A stretch of DNA of 64,000 bases from contig JAFLTD010000001.1 in assembly GCA_022510625.1 (NCBI GenBank), positions 1 to 64,000 on the forward strand, given 5' to 3'. The position numbers were made by a program, and so were the translations under genes. This stretch comes from Lachnospiraceae bacterium (GTDB taxonomy: Bacteria; Bacillota; Clostridia; Lachnospirales; Lachnospiraceae). The notes under the pieces are model-generated. The model had not been told where the DNA came from. It did no database searches and saw nothing but the letters and a program-made list of their open reading frames with translations. Below are positions 7,935 through 16,345 of the stretch, one piece after another; positions within the stretch are counted from its first letter, which is position 1; every line of letters starts with the position of its first letter.

Positions 7935-8396
7935 CTATATATCACCGCTTCCGATCACCAAAAGAAGCGCACCTACCATGATGCAGAAATCAGAAATATT
8001 GAAAACAATATTTCTGATTTTTTGATTTTTGAAGGGAAAACTAACGTAATCCACGACATACTTGCGCACCAGGCGATCGTAGGTATTGCTGTATGCGCCG
8101 CCTAAAAGGAATGCAAGCCCCACTTTCATAATCCTGCTGCCCCTGTATGTGAATGTCGCGAGAAAAAGCATTGTGGCACCCAGCGTCAATACAAGCGACA
8201 GGACAGACACCATGCCGCGTCTGCGCTCTCCCACATTCAGAAAAGCGCCTCTATTATGATATCTGTGCAGCAGCAGCCGGCCGCCCATCAGAGACTTCTC
8301 ACCTTCCGCAATCTCCATGTTCTCTATGTGATTCTTGATAAGCAGATCCGTGATAAATATCGCAATTGCAAGAAGCGAATATCCCAAGATTGCCAT
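7935..8396 (-). CDS. lspA: Signal peptidase II-like protein
   Basis: 153 residues, matching LspA length; ATG with CGGAGGA upstream. Four predicted membrane helices (about 3-20, 60-80, 88-105 and 130-150). The family motifs are present: YHNRGAFLN, GGAYSNTYDRLVRKYVVDYV and FNISDF, carrying the two catalytic aspartates (DR... and SDF). The enzyme cleaves the signal peptide of lipoproteins after diacylglyceryl transfer, within the membrane. It follows the subtilase gene in the same direction with a 24-bp gap. The sequence is somewhat divergent (YDR rather than the common LDR, VVDY rather than VVDF), so it may be a second copy. Confidence 0.8.
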   Translation of the reverse strand: MAILGYSLLAIAIFITDLLIKNHIENMEIAEGEKSLMGGRLLLHRYHNRGAFLNVGERRRGMVSVLSLVLTLGATMLFLATFTYRGSRIMKVGLAFLLGGAYSNTYDRLVRKYVVDYVSFPFKNQKIRNIVFNISDFCIMVGALLLVIGSGDI

Positions 8397-8420
8397 AGCT
8401 GTCCTCCGTGTCCCGTATTG

Positions 8421-10133
8421 TTACGTCGATCTCGCCAGCATCTCGAATGTCCCGCTGATGCTGATTTTACCGTATCCCCACCGATTGTCGGGGTACATCA
8501 CATTCTCCGACCTGTCGGCACCGCGTATCAGATAACTCTTGATTCCTCTGCCCGCCACAGTCGGCACATTGCCGTCCACCACCGCCCACTCCAAAAACTG
8601 TGCCACACAGCCGGCTGCAACTGCCGCCGCCATACAGGAACCCGTCCGGGATCCCAGCGCCGTGGAAACCTGAACGCCCGGAGCCGATAAGTCCGGCTTA
8701 ATATTTCCGTTCTTGGTAAATCCTCTGCCCGACTGCGGGAACCAGCTTTCCGTCAAGGCGTTGTATGCGGATATGGTGATAACCTGCTCTGCATTGGACG
8801 GTTCCGTCAATGTCACGTCCGGGCTGGGGGAGAGAAAAGTCACGTTTGTATCGAGAAAACCAGTAATCGGGAGCCACAGATGAAAAACGCCCATTCCGTC
8901 CTGTCCGTCCTCCGACGGATAAACCCGCAAATTCCACACACCCGGTGTAGGATCCTCAAAACGGAAGAAAACAAGCTGTTCTCCCGAATTTCTCTCCACG
9001 ATCACGTTGTTTACAATGATGCGGGTCCTCTCAAAGACAAAGTCAATCTCTCTGTCCACCTTGTTTCTGAAATCAATCTCCTGGGTGGTCTCACCGCCCG
9101 GTGAACGCACACGCACTGAGTATGTGTCAGGCAATGCTCCCCATAATTCCAGGCAGAATCCTTTCGTCTCCTCCTCCACGCGAATCTCCACCACGTCCGG
9201 TACCGTTCCCTCGTAGTGATGCTCCTTATCGCCCTCGTTGCCGCCGCACACAACGATTGCCCGGCTCCTCCGGCTCGCGACGATATTCAGATAGGCGGCA
9301 AGCGGTGATGTACCGTTATGGCTTCCCATATTGGTCCCTATCCCCATAACGATCACCACCGGCCTTTGCAGGGCAATCGCCATGCGCTCCAGATATTTGA
9401 CCGCTTCCATAATATCGTTTTCCTGATAGGCAGCGGCATCATCGGCAATCAGATAATAATCACGCAAGTACTGTTTTGCCGCTTTGAGCTTGACTACCGC
9501 GATATCTGCCTGGGGCGCCGCACCCCTGAATGTCAGGCCGTAATTTAACACACTGCCTGCTGCTGCGGATGCCATCTGTGTTCCGTGCCCATCCGTATCG
9601 GTAGACGGCACGATCAATTCCGGCGCGGCCGACGCCAGCGCACGATCAATATCCGCCCTTGTATATTCCGTGCCGTACAGAAATCCTTCGGGAGGTTCCC
9701 CGTCCTGAATGGTCTGGTCCCAGATTGCCATAATGCGGCTGGAACCGTCCGTCCGGCGAAACACATCCAACTGATAGCGTATCCCGGTATCGATAAACCC
9801 GATTATGACGCCGGAACCCTGAAGAGACAACGGCGGATTCTGCACACGGATATTTCCCATTGCCGCAAGATTTTCAGGGTTAAAAATATCGTCTCCGATC
9901 TGCATCAATCCGTACAATACAGGTATCATCGCATACCCGTAATACCCCACGGACATAGGCGGTATCATGCGCCGGTTCACGTTGGCCACCCCATACCCAC
10001 TGTCAATTCTGTGAAAGCAGAAATCCAGCGGAGTCGTCTCCGACAGTTCATCCGCTATCACATAATCGGTTATCAGATCGGCGTACTCATTTGATATGAT
10101 CTTTTCCCTACAAGTCATTTTGTAAAATAACAT
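8421..10133 (-). CDS. Subtilase-like S8 protein with catalytic Ser replaced by Cys
   Basis: 570 residues. Catalytic Asp115 (GFIDTGI), His183 (DGHGTQMAS) and the oxyanion Asn (GGNEG) are in place, but the Ser motif reads TGSCMAAAVAAG. In register with TGTSMATPHVAG the nucleophile position is Cys500, codon TGT at 8634-8636. No signal peptide is visible. The layout, with a long insertion between His and Ser, resembles the clostridial CspB/CspC group, which includes catalytically dead members in spore germination. It may be a pseudoprotease or a thiol variant. The ribosome binding site is weak; ATG at codon 6 is an alternative start. It lies 42 bp after clpX and 24 bp before lspA. Confidence 0.8.
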   Translation of the reverse strand: MLFYKMTCREKIISNEYADLITDYVIADELSETTPLDFCFHRIDSGYGVANVNRRMIPPMSVGYYGYAMIPVLYGLMQIGDDIFNPENLAAMGNIRVQNPPLSLQGSGVIIGFIDTGIRYQLDVFRRTDGSSRIMAIWDQTIQDGEPPEGFLYGTEYTRADIDRALASAAPELIVPSTDTDGHGTQMASAAAGSVLNYGLTFRGAAPQADIAVVKLKAAKQYLRDYYLIADDAAAYQENDIMEAVKYLERMAIALQRPVVIVMGIGTNMGSHNGTSPLAAYLNIVASRRSRAIVVCGGNEGDKEHHYEGTVPDVVEIRVEEETKGFCLELWGALPDTYSVRVRSPGGETTQEIDFRNKVDREIDFVFERTRIIVNNVIVERNSGEQLVFFRFEDPTPGVWNLRVYPSEDGQDGMGVFHLWLPITGFLDTNVTFLSPSPDVTLTEPSNAEQVITISAYNALTESWFPQSGRGFTKNGNIKPDLSAPGVQVSTALGSRTGSCMAAAVAAGCVAQFLEWAVVDGNVPTVAGRGIKSYLIRGADRSENVMYPDNRWGYGKISISGTFEMLARST

Positions 10134-10175
10134 CTGCTATTATATGCAGGCTGTTCTTTCTGGAATTCTTCCTTA

Positions 10176-11717
10176 CTATTCTATGACCGCGGCGCCTGTC
10201 CTGTTATTCTCTACCACATTCAGACGATCGGGATGCTCCAGGGAATTGCTGCGGATATCAATGATCGGACCGCCCGTTCCCTCAATATACTCTCTGGTAA
10301 TCGTCACCCTGCCGATATTATCATCTTTGGGCACCTCATACATAATATCAAGCATAAACTCCTCGATGATGGCGCGCAGCGCTCTTGCTCCGGTATCCTT
10401 TTCCATAGCCTTATCCGCAATCGCCTCCAGCGCACCCTGCTCAAATTCCAGTTTTACTTCATCCAGCTCAAGCAGCTTCTGATACTGCTTCAAAATAGCA
10501 TTCTTGGGCTCCTCCAGAATCTTCACCATCATCTCCTTGCTCAAACCTTCCAATGTGAAAATCACGGGAAGACGGCCGATAAATTCCGGAATCATGCCAA
10601 ATTTCTTGATATCCTCCACCGTAACCTTGCTCAGGATATTCTTCTCTTTATCGTATTTATCGCGCAGCTCTGCATTGTATCCGATGGACGTCTTCTTATT
10701 CAGCCGCTGCTTAATAATTTCCTCTAAGTCGGGAAATGCGCCGCCGCAGATAAACAGGATATTTCTCGTATTCACGGTTGCAAGAGGTACCATCGCATTC
10801 TTGGAGTTCGCGCCGACGGGAACTTCCACTTCCGCGCCCTCCAACAATTTTAACATCCCCTGCTGTACCGATTCCCCGCTCACATCTCTGGAATTGGTAT
10901 TCTTCTTCTTGGCGATCTTATCAATCTCATCAATGAAAATAATGCCGCGTTCAGCCCTCTCCACATCATTTTCTGCCGCTGCTAAAAGCTTGGACACCAC
11001 ACTCTCGATATCGTCACCGATATAGCCCGCCTCCGTCAGTGATGTGGCATCCGTGATTGCAAGCGGTACATCCAGAAGCCGCGCGAGAGTCTTAACCAGA
11101 TAAGTCTTGCCGCAGCCTGTAGGTCCGATCATCAACATATTGGATTTCTCAATCTCAATCTCGTCCATGGTTCCCGTCGCCACTCTCTTATAATGGTTAT
11201 ATACCGCAACAGAAACAACTTTTTTGGCATATTCCTGGCCAACCACATACTCATCCAGCTTCGCCTTGATCATGTGCGGCGGAAGAATGTTCTTAATATC
11301 GATTTCCGGTTTGCCGTCTGATTTCTTCTTTTTCTTCAGCTTCTGCTTATTCGGAATGCCGCCGTCCCCCTGCAAGTCCGCCAAATTGACGAAACTGATA
11401 TTGGGAAATCCCTTGCCGTTATTAAAATCAGACGTGGGCGGTTGGTTGAGCAGTCCCTGATAATCAAATTGACCGACCGTATCCATCAGCTTGTGCATAC
11501 AATCGTTGCAAACGCACATGTGATTGGGCAGACGAAACATCTTACCCGCCTTGCTCTCCGGTCTGCGGCAGATAAAGCAGACATCCTCATAGTTGTCATG
11601 CGGATTGTCTTCCTTCTGTTTCCCGTCTTCGTTTAACTCACGAAAATCATGGTTCTTGCCTTCTTTCTTCGTCTCGTTTTCCCCATTTATATCATCATGA
11701 TATCTGTTATCATCCAT
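10176..11717 (-). CDS. clpX: ClpX-type AAA+ unfoldase, long form
   Basis: 513 residues from the ATG at 11717 (GGAG upstream; a GTG nine bases earlier is less well placed). A charged N-terminal tail is followed by a C4 zinc motif (Cys47/50 and Cys70/73), a linker with a KKKKK run, then the ATPase: Walker A GPTGCGKT (198-205), pore loop GYIGDDIE, Walker B IIFIDEID (259-266), arginine finger segment PEFIGRLP and sensor 2 GARALR. The ClpP-docking loop is IGY instead of IGF. ClpX unfolds tagged proteins for ClpP. At about 90 residues more than typical ClpX and without clpP next to it, this may be a second, specialised paralogue. Confidence 0.85.
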   Translation of the reverse strand: MDDNRYHDDINGENETKKEGKNHDFRELNEDGKQKEDNPHDNYEDVCFICRRPESKAGKMFRLPNHMCVCNDCMHKLMDTVGQFDYQGLLNQPPTSDFNNGKGFPNISFVNLADLQGDGGIPNKQKLKKKKKSDGKPEIDIKNILPPHMIKAKLDEYVVGQEYAKKVVSVAVYNHYKRVATGTMDEIEIEKSNMLMIGPTGCGKTYLVKTLARLLDVPLAITDATSLTEAGYIGDDIESVVSKLLAAAENDVERAERGIIFIDEIDKIAKKKNTNSRDVSGESVQQGMLKLLEGAEVEVPVGANSKNAMVPLATVNTRNILFICGGAFPDLEEIIKQRLNKKTSIGYNAELRDKYDKEKNILSKVTVEDIKKFGMIPEFIGRLPVIFTLEGLSKEMMVKILEEPKNAILKQYQKLLELDEVKLEFEQGALEAIADKAMEKDTGARALRAIIEEFMLDIMYEVPKDDNIGRVTITREYIEGTGGPIIDIRSNSLEHPDRLNVVENNRTGAAVIE

Positions 11718-11846
11718 ACTTATCACTCCACACCTTTCCTATGATACAGCGCACATACCACTCTATTCCTATCATAGTATAAAAAGGAACTTCCCACAAG
11801 TAAACATTTTCTAAAAGAAATGTATACAATTTCTGTATTGACAGCA

Positions 11847-11872
11847 AAAAGGCGGCCCCACAGCCGCCTTTT
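11847..11872 (-). terminator. Terminator of htrA
   Basis: A ten-base-pair stem, AAAAGGCGGC against GCCGCCTTTT, with a 6-base loop. Read leftward it follows the htrA stop by about 20 bp and ends in a U run. Confidence 0.9.
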
Positions 11873-11892
11873 ATTACAATATGCTTTACATA

Positions 11893-13368
11893 CTAATTTT
11901 GAACTTTATTGCCCAGCGTCAGCTGCACCTGCTTGCTCACATACCCGCTGTTCGACGGCGTCATTATGGTGATTTCTACCTTCTCACCCTTAGCATGGAA
12001 CTCCAGTTCTTTTTGCAGCTCATCCATCGTAGTAATCTCTTCTCCGTTAAGTTCGGTGATGATATCTCCCTTCTTCAGACCCGCTGCCGCTGCCGCCGTA
12101 TTGTCGTATACCTGGGTGATGAACACACCTTCCGGTATCCCGTATGTGTCTGACACATCCGGTGTGACATTGATTCCGGAGAGACCCAGATATCCCCTCT
12201 CCTCTTCTGCCACTTTGTTCTTGGTCTCTTTTAACATGAGCTCCGCTATGATCGGACTGGCGGATGAGATCGGAATGGCATATCCCATACCCTCCACGGC
12301 GCTGCCGCCGATCTTGTTAGAGTTAATACCGATCACTTCACCCTTCATATTTAAGAGCGCACCGCCGGAATTACCCGGGTTGATTGCCGCATCCGTCTGG
12401 ATAAAGGTGCCGTCCGAACCGTTCGACAGCTCTATATTCCTGTTCAACGCACTGATGACACCGGTTGTAACCGACTGCCCATATCCCAGAGAATTACCGA
12501 TGGCAATCGCAGGTTCTCCTACCTCCAGAGAATCGGAATCACCGAGTGTAGCGATCGCAATTTGCTGCATAGTCTTGTTATCGATACGTGTGAGCGGAAC
12601 CGCGATCACCGCCAGATCCATATCCGCATCGGTACCTTTCACAGAAGCTTCCAGCTCGCTCCCCTCCACAAACTGTACCGTCAGCTTCTCCGTATCCGCA
12701 ATCACATGATAATTTGTTACGATCAAGAGTTCCGTATCGTTCTGCCCTACGATAATACCCGAGCCGCTGGCATCCGCCTCATTGATGATGGACTGCCCGA
12801 AGTAAGATATCTTCTCGGTATAGTGGTTATTGATCGACACGATTGCAGGCATCACTTCCTTCACGACCCCGGATACATCCGCAGACACCGTGGTGAGACT
12901 GTCCGTCACATGAATCCCGCTTTCGTTCTGGGCTGTGTTGACTGTATCTTCTGTTTTCTCGGCAATCTCCGTCGCCGCATTCACCACATCTTCCGCAACG
13001 GCCTCCACATCATATGGCTCCGATTCCACTGCATTCTCGCCAAATCTGTCCGTTACGGACTGTACGGCGTACAATCCAAGTCCGGCAAAAACTCCGAAGA
13101 GCAGACCAAGGGACACGCTTATCAGTGCCTTTTTTAAATAACCGCCGCTATTTTTCTTCCTTTTCTCCGGTTTCTTATCCGGAGTGCGATTCATCTGCAT
13201 ATAGTCATTCGGATAGGCGTTGCCGTACCGGTAATAACCGCCGGCATTCTGTCCATTATATATGTTCTGATTTCTATTCCAGCTTTGATCCTGATTGTGC
13301 ACTGTACCGTTGTTTGGCTGTGTCTGATCAACCCCGGAATTTGTGTTTGGGTAATTATTGTCGTACAT
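11893..13368 (-). CDS. htrA: HtrA/DegP-like membrane-anchored serine protease
   Basis: 491 residues from the ATG at 13368, preceded by AAGGAG; an upstream in-frame start is less well supported. An Asn/Gln/Tyr-rich cytoplasmic tail (1-70) and a single membrane helix (about 80-102) precede an extracellular trypsin-like domain with His221 (TNYHVI), Asp251 (DMDLAVI) and Ser334 (GNSGGAL), then one PDZ domain (about 385-485) with the EGVFI and AGLKKGDII motifs. It degrades or refolds damaged proteins at the cell surface. The gene is monocistronic, between a terminator and a 140-bp leader. Confidence 0.9.
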   Translation of the reverse strand: MYDNNYPNTNSGVDQTQPNNGTVHNQDQSWNRNQNIYNGQNAGGYYRYGNAYPNDYMQMNRTPDKKPEKRKKNSGGYLKKALISVSLGLLFGVFAGLGLYAVQSVTDRFGENAVESEPYDVEAVAEDVVNAATEIAEKTEDTVNTAQNESGIHVTDSLTTVSADVSGVVKEVMPAIVSINNHYTEKISYFGQSIINEADASGSGIIVGQNDTELLIVTNYHVIADTEKLTVQFVEGSELEASVKGTDADMDLAVIAVPLTRIDNKTMQQIAIATLGDSDSLEVGEPAIAIGNSLGYGQSVTTGVISALNRNIELSNGSDGTFIQTDAAINPGNSGGALLNMKGEVIGINSNKIGGSAVEGMGYAIPISSASPIIAELMLKETKNKVAEEERGYLGLSGINVTPDVSDTYGIPEGVFITQVYDNTAAAAAGLKKGDIITELNGEEITTMDELQKELEFHAKGEKVEITIMTPSNSGYVSKQVQLTLGNKVQN

Positions 13369-13508
13369 AATATTTTGCTCCTTCCCCAGTATCAAATCGA
13401 TCTGATGTTGCTTTCTTCTTTGATCTTGAGGTTAGTATATTCCCGAATTGTGTTTAAACTGTGACAACTTTTTATAAAAATTGTGTTTTCTGTTTTTATT
13501 TTTTTAAA

Positions 13509-15335
13509 TTATTCCACAGTCACGGATTTCGCAAGATTCCTCGGTTTATCCACATCGCATCCCTTGCCCACGGATACATAATATCCGAATAATTGAAGTG
13601 GTATGATCGCCAGAGAATTGGCAAAATACGGATTTGTTTCCGGAATATAGATCACATAATCCGCCGCTTTTTCTATCGCTTTATTTTCCTCACACGTCAC
13701 CGCCAGCACAAATGCTCCCCTGGCTTTAACCTCTACCATATTGCTGATCGTCTTGGCATACAGATCGGGCTGTGTGGATACCGCCGCTACAAGCGTGCCC
13801 TCCTCGATCAGCGAGATTGTGCCGTGCTTTAACTCTCCCGCCGCATAGGCCTCCGAGTGAATATAGGAAATCTCCTTCAGTTTGAGAGAACCTTCCAGGG
13901 AAATCGCATAGTCGATACCTCTGCCGATAAAGAATACGTCCTTGGCACCCACATAGCGATTGGCAAATTTCTGTATCTTCAATTTATTGTTCAATAACAT
14001 TTCAATCTGATCTGGCAGACATCTCAAATCACCCAAAAGTAATGCAAAAGCTTTATCGTCAATCTGTCCTCGCACTTTGCCGAGTTTCATCGCGAGCAGA
14101 TACAGTGCAATCAGCTGTGCACTGTAGGCCTTGGTGGTAGCCACGGCAATTTCGGGTCCCGCCCACGTGTACATGACATTATCCGCCTCTCTGGCAATGG
14201 AACTGCCTACTACATTGACAATGCCCAACACTTTAAAACCGCGCGCTTTAGACTCTCTGAGCGCCGCCAGCGTATCCGCCGTCTCACCGGACTGGCTGAT
14301 CACGATCACCATGGCACCCTCTTCCAGTATCGGATTGCGGTATCTGAATTCGGAGGCCAGATCGACTTCCACCGGGATACGCGCCAGACCTTCTATGACG
14401 TACTTACCGGTCACACCCGCATGGTATGCCGAGCCGCACGCCACGATATGGATTTTATTGATAGAGGCCAGTTCCTCATCGGTCATATTCAGTTCTTCAA
14501 TGACAATGTCATCTTTCTTGATTCTCGGCATGAGGGTATCTGTTACAGTCTTGGGCTGCTCATACATTTCCTTCAGCATAAAATGCTCATAGCCCGCCTT
14601 CTCCGCCGCATCGGCATCCCAATCTATGGTGACGGATTCCTTACCGATCTCCTCCTCATCCACCGTATAGAAATGCATGTGGTCCCCGCGCAGGCGCACT
14701 ACTTCCTGATTGTCTACATAGTATACTTTTCTCGTATACTTTAAGATCGCGGGAACATCGGAGGCAATAAAGCATCCCTCCTCATTCTGACCCACAATCA
14801 ACGGAGAATCTTTTCTTGCCGCAAAAATCTGATCAGGACAGTCCGCAAAAAGGATGCCCAGCGCATAGGATCCCTCTACGCGGTGGAGCACCTTGGTCAC
14901 TGCTTCCAGCGGATTGCCTTTATAATAATAGTCAAGCAGATGAGCCAGTACTTCCGTATCGGTCTCAGACACAAACTTGTATCCCCTGTCAGTCAGTGTT
15001 TGCCGAAGCTGTAAGTAGTTCTCGATAATGCCGTTATGTACGACCGCAATCGTCTCATCCGTATTGAAATGGGGATGCGCATTCGTATCATTCGGAACTC
15101 CGTGCGTTGCCCATCTGGTGTGTCCGATACCGCAGATACCCGGCATAGTTTCTCCGCCGTGAGTAAGATTTTCCAACACTTTGAGTCGCCCCACAGACTT
15201 GGTGATATTGATCTTATCGCCGTCATAGACCGCCATGCCCGCCGAATCATACCCGCGATATTCTAACTTAGTCAGCCCGTCCAAAATGATGGGCGCTGCC
15301 TGCTTGCCTCCGATATATCCTACAATTCCGCACAT
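13509..15335 (-). CDS. glmS: Glutamine-fructose-6-phosphate aminotransferase
   Basis: 608 residues from the ATG at 15335, because the mature enzyme must begin with Cys after Met removal (MCGIVGYIGG) and AGGAGGA lies upstream. Class II amidotransferase domain (1-240, with HTRWATHG and HNGIIENY), then two SIS isomerase domains (about 285-430 and 455-595, with SQSGETADT) and the C-terminal DKPRNLAKSVTVE signature. It makes glucosamine 6-phosphate for UDP-GlcNAc. It lies 17 bp after a glycosyltransferase gene, so there is no space for a glmS ribozyme leader. Placement at the end of the polysaccharide cluster suggests it feeds amino sugar supply. Confidence 0.97.
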   Translation of the reverse strand: MCGIVGYIGGKQAAPIILDGLTKLEYRGYDSAGMAVYDGDKINITKSVGRLKVLENLTHGGETMPGICGIGHTRWATHGVPNDTNAHPHFNTDETIAVVHNGIIENYLQLRQTLTDRGYKFVSETDTEVLAHLLDYYYKGNPLEAVTKVLHRVEGSYALGILFADCPDQIFAARKDSPLIVGQNEEGCFIASDVPAILKYTRKVYYVDNQEVVRLRGDHMHFYTVDEEEIGKESVTIDWDADAAEKAGYEHFMLKEMYEQPKTVTDTLMPRIKKDDIVIEELNMTDEELASINKIHIVACGSAYHAGVTGKYVIEGLARIPVEVDLASEFRYRNPILEEGAMVIVISQSGETADTLAALRESKARGFKVLGIVNVVGSSIAREADNVMYTWAGPEIAVATTKAYSAQLIALYLLAMKLGKVRGQIDDKAFALLLGDLRCLPDQIEMLLNNKLKIQKFANRYVGAKDVFFIGRGIDYAISLEGSLKLKEISYIHSEAYAAGELKHGTISLIEEGTLVAAVSTQPDLYAKTISNMVEVKARGAFVLAVTCEENKAIEKAADYVIYIPETNPYFANSLAIIPLQLFGYYVSVGKGCDVDKPRNLAKSVTVE

Positions 15336-15352
15336 GCTCTCAATCCTCCTAC

Positions 15353-16279
15353 TCAATTCCAGTATTCCTTGTTTGATGACATCGCAACGACTAATTTCTT
15401 AGGCAGATAACGATATCGCTTTCCAAGTAAGTACCCAATATACTTAAAGCCACTCTGCATGATTACACGGGGAATCTGACGTTTTGCACCCGACTCCCAC
15501 AGATGCCGCACCGTCTGTCTGACCAAACGGATACCCTCGGATTCCGATGGGTATGCCGCAAACACTTCCGGATGTTGTGCCTGAGAGACCCCCAGGTCAA
15601 AATTTCTGTGAAACTGCTCTCTGCAGCTGTAATCGTGTGAGTGAAACACTCTGGCCTCTGCCGCATATGCAATGCCGTACCCCGCTTCCACAGCCCCTGC
15701 GGCATAAATCATATCCTCATTAAATATTGTATGTTTGACGAAACCGCCCAATTCGTCAAAAATCTTCCTGTTGTAAGCCGCACACACATTGGAACAGAAG
15801 AATGTCTTAATGCCAAGCCGCTCCAAGTCCGCCTTCGTCTTAATTGTCGAGCTGTCCGGATAGTTAAAACTCCTCGTATACTTCTCCGCCTCACTGCTGT
15901 TCTCATCGGCAAGCTGTCTGGCATATGCCGCCGCCACACGCTCCCCATGAAGAGGCTTCAACAGTTCCTCCAGCAGAAATTCATCTGCCGGTATGGCATC
16001 CTGCGTCATCATGACGAAATAGTCAGCATCCGAGCACCTGACACCGTTGTTTCGGGTTTTCCCGTGGTCAAACTCTCTCTTCGATATATGTTTTACTATA
16101 ACATTATGATAGTCCTTTTGAAAAGAAGTCCCGTAAATCAACCGGTCAAAATATTTCTGCTCTGTATTTATGACGATGATCCGGTTTACCGGAACACTCT
16201 GGTGTTCCAGCCGCTCAATCAGAGTCAAAAATTTATGATCAGGCTTATAGACCGGGACGATAACATCTACCTTATCCAC
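15353..16279 (-). CDS. Family 2 glycosyltransferase, rhamnosyltransferase-like
   Basis: 308 residues. The start is GTG at 16279, supported by GGGAGGGG seven bases upstream; there is no better ATG. GT-A fold: DVIVPVYKPD at the N terminus, a DHGKTRNNG segment, MTQDAIP in place of DxD, and FNEDMIYAAGA near residue 190. This combination (FDHG-K-x-R and Q-D-A) is common in RfbF-like rhamnosyltransferases, which add rhamnose from dTDP-rhamnose to lipid-linked chains in the cytoplasm. A terminator hairpin lies just upstream and glmS follows within 17 bp. Confidence 0.82.
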   Translation of the reverse strand: MDKVDVIVPVYKPDHKFLTLIERLEHQSVPVNRIIVINTEQKYFDRLIYGTSFQKDYHNVIVKHISKREFDHGKTRNNGVRCSDADYFVMMTQDAIPADEFLLEELLKPLHGERVAAAYARQLADENSSEAEKYTRSFNYPDSSTIKTKADLERLGIKTFFCSNVCAAYNRKIFDELGGFVKHTIFNEDMIYAAGAVEAGYGIAYAAEARVFHSHDYSCREQFHRNFDLGVSQAQHPEVFAAYPSESEGIRLVRQTVRHLWESGAKRQIPRVIMQSGFKYIGYLLGKRYRYLPKKLVVAMSSNKEYWN

Positions 16280-16303
16280 GTTGTCCCCTCCCGAACGGAA
16301 AGA

Positions 16304-16330
16304 AAAGGGACCTGCAAAACCGGTCCCTTT
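16304..16330 (-). terminator. Terminator after the LCP gene
   Basis: AAAGGGACC (16304-16312) pairs with GGTCCCTTT (16322-16330); read leftward it ends in UUUUCUUU. It separates the LCP gene from the GTG start of the next glycosyltransferase by only about 25 bp, leaving no room for a full promoter in between. Confidence 0.85.
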
Positions 16331-16345
16331 GCTATGCTTATGATC

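Noticed and set aside
15336..15352. glmS ribozyme
   Set aside because: The spacer is only 17 bp, too short for the ribozyme fold.
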